A stretch of DNA of 64,000 nucleotides, taken from the NCBI RefSeq assembly GCF_037126465.1, contig NC_088202.1:99789962-99853961 (forward strand), in the 5' to 3' direction. Positions 48,030 through 57,300 of this stretch are shown here, one piece after another. The first letter of the stretch is position 1. Each line of letters starts with the position of its first letter. The stretch is from Ornithodoros turicata. Taxonomy: Eukaryota; Arthropoda; Arachnida; Ixodida; Argasidae. Below the pieces are notes generated by a model. The model was given only the letters and a program-made list of their open reading frames with translations, was not told the DNA's origin and searched no databases. Position numbers and translations under genes: made by a program.

Positions 48030-48741
48030 GATTTAGGTTGTCAGTATTTAAATACATTGTAATTAAAATACTACTTAAAATATAAATACATGTATTTATA
48101 TTTTGTATTTAAATACAGACTCGAAAAATGTATTTATAATTATATTGAAATACCAATTTTTGGGTATTTATTCTTGTAAATACTTTATAAATACTCCTAA
48201 ATACAGTATATACTGACTCGTATCTTAAAGTTGCCTTGCATTTGACCTTTCAGGAAGAAGGCTGAGTTTGGGCTATGCCGTGTTTGCGCTAACATGCGCA
48301 TGCGATAAACCATTTTAGATAGCAAGTTTCTCAGTGTTGTTGCGGACAATGGTCGCGACTACCCAATTACTCTGTTGTACAAAGCATCTTCGTCAAATTT
48401 AATACAAGCATTTGTTCGTCGGCACCTGTGCAGATGCTGTTCTCCTTTGTGAATTCGATTGTACGGCTGAACAGAAGATGCCTAAAAGATGCAGTCTTCG
48501 AGAAACTTCTAATATTAATTGCTGATTGGTTGTTATGATCATCGTTATTTCTGTAATTCCAGATAACATTTTCCTCACAGTATTTATGGTAGTAGTTACG
48601 GTATTTAAATACTGTATTTATATTTTGCATTTAAATACTCGTGTTGAAAAGTATTTATGAAGAGTATTTAAATACCCCTTTCAACAAAGTATTTTGTATT
48701 TATATTTAAATACTCAAAAAATGTGTTTATGCCCGTCCCTG
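48030..48741 (-). mobile_element. hAT-like element with TATTTAAATAC arrays
   Basis: Dense TATTTAAATAC/GTATTTAT words fill 48045-48200 and 48595-48725, flanking a unique centre. The right end reads GCCCGTCCCTG (48731-48741), i.e. CAGGGACGGGC on the minus strand, a hAT-style terminus. The 87-codon minus frame 48367-48630 contains FSRTIEFTKENSICTGADEQ MLVLN, loosely like the hAT C-terminal dimerisation segment (LFS.A..IFT..R..L...E.L..L). The left end is not clear. The transposase is reduced to this trace. Confidence 0.4.
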
Positions 48742-48749
48742 AGGTCACT

Positions 48750-48795
48750 GTAGGTACAATCATTGTACCTGTAGGTACAATCTTTGTACCTACAG
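48750..48795. repeat. GTAGGTACAAT inverted/direct repeat cluster
   Basis: GTAGGTACAAT-CATTGTACCT-GTAGGTACAAT-CTTTGTACCTAC alternates a motif with its complement four times within 46 bases. It is probably a subterminal array of another TIR element. Confidence 0.6.
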
Positions 48796-48959
48796 TTTCA
48801 TCGCACATATTTTATACAGCGAACCGGCTATACTCTATTTGCCAACCCGTTACACATGTCGGCTGTAACCTGAATCGGAACCTAACCGATAAGATTTTCG
48901 GTTCGATACTTTCATGACAAGTGTCTCCCTCGTGTGCCCTGGTAGGAACAGTTCGTGGT

Positions 48960-49760
48960 CTGTCTTTTCCAATATGCTTTCTACGGTTTGATTGGTCAGC
49001 AAAAGCGTAAGATATTATTGTTTCCATCTAGAGCTTATTCACATGCGTCGTGGTTATTTCTGCAACTCTCACATACGCGAGCAATATCCAACCCCATTGC
49101 ATTCGTTTTATTTCTTGCGTACTGGTGCTGCCTTCGAGCATGGAAATGTAACATGACCATCCTATTGCATCTCTCGCATTCCGTACGCGCCGTCTTGTAT
49201 ACCATCGCTGGAGTGCGCAGACAGAATACTCTCAGGCTGTCTGGGGCCTTGTTGCAAATGAACGTTAAGCCGACAGTTCTAGAGTTATATACTACTCGTT
49301 CCACGTCTGCTACTCGTCGTATATGACTCGATATACAGAACAACTAATCCTCGGGTATTTCTACGTCGGTGCTTTTATATGTGACATTTTTCTGAAGTAC
49401 GACGTATGATTTCGTTGGTATGTCAAGAATCGGCCCCCCGTCCATTGCAGCATTTGACTCCTACTCATTGCTCCTCTGGGTATTAAGGCGTATCTCCAAT
49501 ACTTGTGCCCGTAGGATGGAGTCTATGAATAGCCCGAGTGTCAGTCGGTTGACGTTTGCTTGGGATTGCTTGTTTAGCGGAGTGAACGTGATATTTCTTG
49601 CTGGGGGTCGCAGTGTCATATTTGTTCGTGGGATTGTTTGGTTGATGACATCCGTTGATATGACATTGTTAGGCCTCTTACTTTTGCGAAGAGGTATAAT
49701 GTTGTCTTCATCCTCAGTGTTTGAGATGTTCATGTCATGGTCAGATGTCAGGGTTAGTGT
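48960..49760 (-). pseudogene. LINE ORF1 (Gag-like) remnant
   Basis: The frame 49461-49733 reads RKSKRPNNVISTDVINQTIP, then ITFTPLNKQSQANVNRLTLG and QVLEIRLNTQRS. The next frame, 49035-49343, reads HIRRVADVERVVYNSRTVGL, then LRVFCLRTPAMVYKTARTEC and ERCNR. This is the layout of ORF1 of I-type LINEs, where an RNA-binding domain is followed by CCHC knuckles; most knuckle Cys residues are lost here. It may be the 5' part of the LINE whose ORF2 lies at 40.4-46.3 kb, but later insertions prevent proof. Confidence 0.45.
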
Positions 49761-50927
49761 ACTAAAAGGTGTCTAATAGAGACCGTACACCCCTTGGTCG
49801 TTTAAATGCGTCTTCACATGGTTGCTGAAGACATCTTTGCGCCAGAAAATTGCAAATCAAACTCAAACATGGTTGCTGAAGTTGATTTTACATTGCAATT
49901 TACATTTTACAAACTTACTGTCGCTTGTTGGCTGTGCAACTTCCACTCTGCCGCCACAGCGCTCACAAAAGCCCTGAGACGTCGTACAACCGTGCACTAC
50001 GTCGGGAAAAGCTGGGTGGGTGTTTCTTGTAGATGAGCATGAGCTGGAACGACAGTGACACACGTCCTGTATAGCTACGTTCTCTTTGTAAAGAAAGAAA
50101 GGAGAAGAGAGTTTTATCGACCATTGAACGTTACATACTGTAAATAGCGTCTGAAGATCCTACTGATGGATCCACGACACGGAAAGAGTAAATTCGAATG
50201 AAAAACAGAAGCACAGTGAATGGCTCGCCTGGAGGTATCAGTAACAGTAGATAAAGTCACGAAATTTTGAAAACTTTGGTAAGCACAAGAGAGAACCGTC
50301 GCCTCCTGTAGTATCCCTTAACCGCGTCATCACAATCATGACCCATGTTGTTGTTGTTGTGTATCCGCGTCATGTACATTCGAATCTCCAGAGATAAATT
50401 GGATCTGTTGTTGTGAAAGGGCATGTGTCGACCGCACTCCACTTTCTTGCTTTTCTTTCCTTCTCTCTTATTCTTTTTTTTTGTGTGTGTGACGAGATTG
50501 AGTACGGGGGCTTCCTCTCATACCATTGGCAAAACTGAGTAGAAAAATCCAGTCCCTACTGTTGAGGAGAACAACGGCAATCCATCACCACCTGGGCCAA
50601 CCGCCCGTTGCGGGGTGTAGCTCTGGCGGATAGCGCGAACAGTGCAGAACACAGTGCAGTCGTACAAAATAGGAAGTACGTGCGTAATTATGCTTGTTGG
50701 CTCCTGCGTTTTCACACGTTTAAATGACGATGGAATTGAACGAAAATAACTGCTTTCACTGCTGCACTCCTGCATGATGCGCCAGGTTGCAACAGTCATA
50801 AAGCCAGCTTTCCCACATAAGAGGGATTGCGTAGGGTAAGCACGCTTTACAGGAGACACTCTTGCATGTAGAAAACAGTAACAATAAAAATACAGAACAC
50901 TGAAGCTTTCCTTTAATGGATACAAGC
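49761..50927. other. No recognisable gene
   Basis: A repeated word (CATGGTTGCTGAAG at 49817 and 49868) and open frames up to 154 codons are present. No domain is visible. Confidence 0.4.
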
Positions 50928-50955
50928 TTTCATGCAGTGGACCGCATTTCGTCAG
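50928..50955 (-). ncRNA. Hammerhead-ribozyme-like core A
   Basis: On the minus strand CTGACGA (50949-50955) is followed by one A, a hairpin (ATGCGG...CTGCAT, 6 bp with one G-T) and GAAA (50928-50931). CTGANGA, stem II and GAAA is the conserved hammerhead core. The extra A before the hairpin is not canonical and I could not identify stem III and the cleavage site, so activity is uncertain. Hammerheads of this kind occur in the terminal repeats of Penelope-like elements. Confidence 0.4.
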
Positions 50956-51057
50956 TGAACAGCGAAGTAAAAAAATGAACAATAAAAATGATGTGAAGCC
51001 CAGGAAAGAATAGCAACGAAAAATAAACGAACGGAACGGTTAGAAGCATCAGTATAG

Positions 51058-51272
51058 ATGCGTATACGAAGAGGGGAGTCAAGTCCTGTAGATCACATAA
51101 ACAAAATACAGAAGCCGACACTGAAGATTTTTGTTTAAGTTTAATTTGTACAAGCTTTCGCGTGGAGGTCCACGCTTCCTCAGGTACGTGAGGAAGCGTG
51201 GACCTCCACGCGAAAGCTTGTACAAATTAAACTTAAACAAAAATCTTCAGTGTCGGCTTCTGTATTTTGTTT
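51058..51272 (-). mobile_element. Short insertion with near-perfect palindrome and 14-bp target duplication
   Basis: AAGCATCAGTATAG flanks the stretch exactly at 51044-51057 and 51273-51286. Within it, 51098-51185 and 51186-51273 form a 176-bp palindrome with a single mismatch (51183/51188). The minus strand of the left arm carries hammerhead-like core B. The 14-bp duplication suggests target-primed insertion of a Penelope-derived fragment; the alternative is a sequencing or assembly foldback, which the direct repeats argue against. Confidence 0.65.
51156..51183 (-). ncRNA. Hammerhead-ribozyme-like core B
   Basis: The minus strand reads CTGAGGA, one A, a perfect 7-bp hairpin (GCGTGGA-CC-TCCACGC), then GAAAGCTTGTAC. 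It has the same arrangement as cores A and D and the strongest stem II. The mirror copy on the plus strand (51188-51215) has GTGAGGA in place of CTGAGGA, so it lacks the invariant first C. Cleavage site not identified. Confidence 0.45.
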
Positions 51273-51301
51273 AAGCATCAGTATAGTTAAATTTGACAAG
51301 C

Positions 51302-51328
51302 TTTCGGACGGAGTTGGTCCTTCATCAG
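51302..51328 (-). ncRNA. Hammerhead-ribozyme-like core D
   Basis: The minus strand reads CTGATGA (51322-51328), one A, a 4-bp hairpin (GGAC...GTCC) and GAAAGCTTGTC (GAAA at 51302-51305). It lies 16 bases beyond the duplicated target of the palindromic insertion and therefore belongs to the older sequence into which that piece inserted. Confidence 0.4.
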
Positions 51329-51716
51329 GTGCGATACATCTAACAGATGGCACACATATTTATACTGATGTACATCAGAGAAAGGGGTAAAAATAAAACA
51401 GTAAAGTAAGACGGTATGACGCGCGTATGATGGGCGTAATGGTCTAAAGGTCCCTTGATGGATAAATAAATAATAATAATAATAGTATGATATGCCTTTT
51501 ACAGCACCTATGAAATGCTTATTTATTACTCTACAAGGAAGAACAACGTTGCTCTGGATAGGGCCAACGGCTGATGCAAGAGAGCAGATGGGTGCAAACG
51601 GAGTCTGACATATTGTATACTTTCCATGGAAAGCGGCTGAACGTATGTGTTGACGTTCGAGTTGCACGTGTCACACGTTAATTCACCCATTTTAAGCCAA
51701 TAACGGGAACTAGATG

Positions 51717-51747
51717 TTTCGACAAGCAACTGACTAAGTTTCGTCAA
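51717..51747 (-). ncRNA. Degenerate hammerhead-like core E
   Basis: The minus strand reads TTGACGA (51741-51747), a weak hairpin and GTCGAAAC. The first core C is replaced by T and the stem is poor. It lies on the same strand as cores A, B and D. Confidence 0.2.
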
Positions 51748-53384
51748 TAAGCTGCCTTTAGCTGCAGCTCGTAAAGTTATTCATGTCACCATGGTTATTC
51801 TTCCACTTGGTTCATCCAAGTTAATCGAACATTTTTATCGAGAGTTATCCCTCCTGTCACGTCGTCACTGGAGGTGGTGGGTGGTGGTGAAAGGGCTCGC
51901 CGTTGTCGGCTTCACAGAGGTGGGCAACGTCACGACTGACGCCCTGGGGGAATGTGCGTCCACATGAGAAAGCGGAAGAGACTGCGAACGAAATTTACAT
52001 CTTGTCTACACAAGCCAACGTACAGGATATGTTGTACTTTAAGTGTTTGCACGTCAACGCCCAAGCACGATAGCTTGAACTACGCATGCACGTGGATTTC
52101 TTCAAACGAAATGCTTCTTCTTATTTCTGTCCATGAATTAGTACGATTTAAATAATAGAAAGAAATGCACTTGAAGGAAGCCACTACCAGGCTCAAACAA
52201 CAGTGCGGTTTGAAGTAAAAGTGGAATCACCGAGTTATGGGATGATTCTTTTCGGTCCTTCCCCGCGAACCCTCCGATATTCGGACAACTTTCCTCCACG
52301 TAGGTTACTTAATATCGTTACTTAATATTGTTTTTCATGGACTTAATATCCATTAGAATCTCAACAGAGATCAAGCCACGTTTTGCCTTCCTCGTGGAAC
52401 GCTCTGCATTTAGGCACCTTCTATGATGCCATTGTTGGCGCGTGGCTCGTTTCAAATGTTCGTCGTTGGGATCTCGATGTCGTTACACTTTAAACAGTAA
52501 AAAAGAAACACCCGTGACTGACAACGTTTTCCCTCCCCCTTCGTCTATCTCTCTCTCTCTGAACGGTGTATTGTGTCTGCCGATTAGGGTCACATTACTA
52601 CCGTCACGAAGGTTTATTTCAGAGAGAGTCCTGTGGGAGAGTGAAAGCATTACGAGCGACGTCTGATTCGCAATTATTTTTGGTTGTTGTTCCTCACATT
52701 TACAAAAGATAATGCGCTGTAGGGCATACAACGAAGCAGCTAAACGCTGTTTTGCGTGCAGATGAACACACAATGTCCATTATTCACGCAGCCTTCTGGT
52801 CCACTGGCGGCGGAATCGCTGCTTGTCGCAGAGTCGTTTTCGATTCCGTGCACACGGCAATATCCTTCTTTTGTTGTCACATGCATTCATTATGAAGGAC
52901 ATCTTTCTGTACGTCTTTCTTTCGTCCGAAAGAGTGTCTTCTCCTGTATCGATTGCGCAGGCCCTCAAAGGTCGTTGGCGCATTCTGTCTGTCGCAGGAG
53001 GCCGCATGCACACCGCACGAGTTCTGATCTTCTAAAATAGCTGCGTCGGCGTCGCGAAAATCGGTGACGGGGCTATGTGGCATTAAGGTTCACGGCCACG
53101 CTGTCATCAGCTTGAATTATAGAGCAAATAGAATCGCGTGATTCATGATCGAGTGTACGAGGACACAGGCTCTTATATTGTGGATCACGCGCGTAATTTT
53201 TGGTCGAGTGTCGTTTGCAGGGGCTAAAATCGTCAGGACACGGTGACACATCTAATAACAGCTAAGTTGATTGTTTTCTTCTAACATCCCATCACATGAA
53301 AAGAAAAAAAGAAAGTGGTTTAACAGGCGATGGTGTCGTAATCATGCAAGTGTTTGCCTGTCTGATGTGACAGCATGGTGGTCA
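51748..53384. other. No recognisable gene
   Basis: Short open frames only, in ordinary-composition DNA upstream of the LTR element insertion site. Confidence 0.4.
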
Positions 53385-53389
53385 GAGGG
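53385..53389. repeat. 5-bp target-site duplication, left
   Basis: GAGGG here matches GAGGG at 59892-59896, immediately outside the two LTRs. Five bases is usual for Ty3/gypsy integrases. Confidence 0.85.
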
Positions 53390-54014
53390 AGTAAAGTTTC
53401 TCCTTTCCGTAGAGGGGTTCGGTGATGTGTTGCGAGTACGGTAGCCGCTTGCAGGAGACGTCCGACGAGATGGATAACTCAACAGCAACAATATTTAATA
53501 CAAATATATACAAGGCATATACATATCAAGGCAAAGGCTTACTGATTGAGAACTCGGGGGACATGAGGCGACAAGGTCCCAGACCTTCCGGTGGTGAAAG
53601 TCCCCGCTCGAGCTGTCGCAAATTAGCGGGTGTCCGCTTATAAAGACCACAATTGGCCGCTGCCCACCAACATGGTAGCGCCAATCAAAACATTCAAAAG
53701 AAAGCGAAACCAACTGTCTAATTGGTTACATTAACTAGGTTGGACACGTGAAATCCTCCGCCCCCACTTGGACTAAATCTGTTAATCCCGTCCGCCATCT
53801 TGGACATGTCGTAGTGTCCACAGTGCTTTCGGCTCAAGGGATTGCCTCTATAGGGCCACAAAAGCGAGCTGACCAAATGGGTCACGAGTGGCGGAGTTCC
53901 AAGAAGAGCAGCTGTCGCGCGAGAGCACAAAGAGTTATTCAACTGGTCGTTCAGTCTGGCGACGATGGAGGCGAAAATAAAAATGTTTTCGTAGTTACAG
54001 GTTTAACCTTTACA
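53390..54014 (-). repeat. 3' LTR (625 bp)
   Basis: On the minus strand the LTR starts TGTAAAGG and ends CTTTACT, so the ends are imperfect inverted repeats. It carries a TATA box (TTTATAAG, plus positions 53637-53645) and an ATTAAA signal (53494-53499). It appears identical to 59267-59891. Confidence 0.95.
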
Positions 54015-54025
54015 CCTCCCTCCTT
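54015..54025 (-). promoter_or_regulatory. Polypurine tract
   Basis: AAGGAGGGAGG on the minus strand abuts the start of the 3' LTR, the position where plus-strand DNA synthesis is primed. Confidence 0.8.
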
Positions 54026-54342
54026 AGATTCGTTGTGGGGCATAGTTGAACCACAAGGAATAAACTACAGACGGGTTAAACACACTAGCATAGAAATAAT
54101 CACCCGTGTACAAATTCATCACTCGTGTGACACTACTGAACATGCAATACAACGTGACAGTGCTTGCAACGACAAGCTCTGAAAATGGTACGTGTTGCTG
54201 TTGAAACGCATTATGTCAGTACATTGAACAGACACTAAAATTATGGCGGAAAAACACAAAAGTTCCTTAGAACAAAGTGGTGAGAGCGAGTGACTCTCGA
54301 GGTTCACACATACATTGCAACGCACCTGCTCTAGCCTAATTC

Positions 54343-57300
54343 CTACTCAAACCGCAACCGCGATAGAGCGTCCGCATTCCCGTGCGCGCTTCCCTTGCGG
54401 TGAACAATTTTCACATTATAACGCTGGAGTGCAAGAGCCCAGCGCGCGAGCTTCGAACCCTGTGGTGTCGTACAGGTCAGGTATGAAAGAGGATTGTGGT
54501 CGGACACCACAGTTACTTGTGCCCCGAACACCCAATGATCGAATTTCTTGAGCGCCCAGATGACCGCGAACGCCTCTCGTTCAATCGCCGCCCACCGAGC
54601 CTGCGTGTCCGAAAATCGGTGGCTTGCGAACGATATGGGCACTTCTTTGCCATTGCGGTCCTTTTGGGCTAGGCATGCTCCAGCCGCCAACGCTGACGCG
54701 TCCGTAAATACCCAATACGGTTTTTCGGGGTCAGGTGTTGTCAGTGCTACTGCGTCTTTTAAACTCGATTTGAGGGCCTGAAAGGAGGCTTCGGCTTCGT
54801 TATCCCACGGGATCTTGTTCGGGACCCTTTTCCCGGTCAGCCGCGTTAGAGGGGTCGCTATCTTTGCATAATCCTTAACATAGTCGCGGTAATAGCCGCA
54901 CAACCCAAGTACGCTCCTGAGCTCCTTTTTTGAAGTTGGACGCTTCAGCTCAGATATGGTTTTGATCTTTTCTGGATCGGGTGCGTGACTTCCTGATCCC
55001 ACAATGTGCCCTAGATAGCGGATAGAACTTCGCGCTATCTGACACTTAGATAAATTCGCCGTTAACTTCGTGGCTTTTAACGTGGTTAGTACCGCCTCCA
55101 AATGGTGCAGGTGACCCTCCCATGTTTCCGAGTACACGGCTATGTCATCAAGGTAAGCACAGGCATGCTCCTGGTGCTTCGCGAGGATGGCGTTTACTGT
55201 CCGCTGGAACGTCGCTGCTGCGTTTTTGAGGCCAAACGGCATCACCCGCCACGCAAATTGACCGAAATGCGTAACAAACGCGGTCTTTTCTTGGCTGTTT
55301 ACCTCAAGGGGAATTTGCCAGTATCCCCGGCGTAGATCTAGCAAGGTGATGAACCGCGCCCTTCCTACGCGAAAAACTAGCTCCTGTTGAAGTTCCATTG
55401 GGTACGCGTCATCTATTGTGTCAGCGTTAAGCGCCCTATAGTCCACGCAGAGACGGACTCCACCGTCTTTCTTAGTAACACAGACGACGGGGTGGGAGTA
55501 CTCAGTGACGATAGGATACACCAGCCCTTGTTCGAGCAATTCATTGACTTGCTGTTCTACTTCTTTCCGAAGCAATTGAGGTGTGCGGTAAGGATGGGAC
55601 CGTTTCGGGACGTGCCCCTCACGCAACTTTATAACATGCGCACCTACATCTGCAACTTTGGGGGCGTCCACGAACACTGTCGCGAATGACTGAAATAGTC
55701 GCCTGACCTGATTGGCTTCACTTTCCCCCAAATGCGAAGTTGCCTCGGCTGGCAAGACAGACTGCCCTTTGTCCCTTTTTGTCGGCGCGGGTTCCACATC
55801 CCCAAATTCCTCCTCTCCTTGGAAAATGACTCCTACGTGATTCACCCTGGCCTTGTAGGCCCTTAAATTGTTGGCATGAATCGTGCGCGTTTTTCCGTCG
55901 TCCGTTAGTACATCATACGAGTGCTGTCGTCGTTTCCCTATTACTTGGTAGGGGCCCTTCCACTTTGCCTGATGCTTTGCTGATCGGCTGGTATCGAAAA
56001 CAATAACCTGGTCGCCAGGTTGGAATTGTTTTTGCTTTGTTTTGCGATTGTGCTGCTCCACGTACCGCGCTTGCCGCTTTTCGGTAACTAGCCCTGCAGT
56101 TTCTGCCGCCGCCTTGAACATTTCTCTCAAATGTTCGAGATATTTGGTGGGCGCCTCTCGGAGCTGAACTGGGGGTCCTACCTGCCCTTCCCAGGTATTC
56201 TTTAGAATTGCTAGCGGGCCTGTTGGTTGTCTACCGTAGAGAAGTTGAAACGGTGACACACCCGTGGTGTCGTGCGGGACTTCTCTGTACGCCCATAAGA
56301 GAAAAGGGATGTACCTATCCCAGTTTCTGGGGTCGTCCCGTACCACGTGAAATAGCATGCGGCGGAACACACGGTTCCACCGCTCGACCGCCCCGTTACT
56401 TTCGTGGTGTTCTGCCGTCGAGAAGCGTGGGGAACACCCGATTCTCCTGAGGAACTCCTGGGTTAAGTGCGACGTGAAGTTGCTGCCCTGATCGCAACAG
56501 ATAGTTTCCGGGATACCTGTCCGCGAGAAGATTTCGAGCAGCGCGTCACACGTTTTCTTTGCGGTCGGGGACGTAAGGCAAATCACTTCGGGCCAACGAG
56601 TATGAAGGTCGGTGACACAAAGTGCGTATTTGTGCCCGCGTGCCGACGCGATCTCGAACGGGCCTACCACATCCACGTTCACTGCTTGAAATGGGTAGTC
56701 TGGTCGCGTGAGTGGCGCGATAGGTACCCTGTCTTTTGCATTCCTGTCCGCGTTAACCTGACATCCGTGGCATGTTGCACAGTGCTCTCGAACGTCCTTT
56801 TCAATCCCCGGCCAATAGAAAGTCGCCTTAATGCGATTTAGCGTTTTTCGCATTCCAAGATGGCCTCCCCACGGCGTATCGTGCGCGAGCTGGAGGACTT
56901 GTCGCCGTTTACCATCGGGTAAAACGAGCTGTTTTACTTTTTGCCCCGCTACTGTATCCCTGTGATAAAGGATACCGTCGTCAATGAGCATACCGTGAGC
57001 GCCTGCTTTACCCTGTTCCCACGCGTCCACGAGGCTCGTGTCCTCACGCTGGGCTGATCTGAATACGCTTCTCTCGCCGGCCTCAGCGTCGGTCCCTCCC
57101 GACGTGCTTTTTACCGCGTTCACCACCGCGATGTGTTCGGCACCGCCGCAGTCCGCGTCCTCTTGCAGGAATAACCCCGCTAAACCCGCGTCTAGCTCGT
57201 CTGTGTATTCTGCTTCCACGGTAGCCGCTGCGTTTAGCGCGTCCGGTTCCTCGACACTCCGAATGGCATCCCACGCTTCTAGTGATAGGAGGCAATCTAC

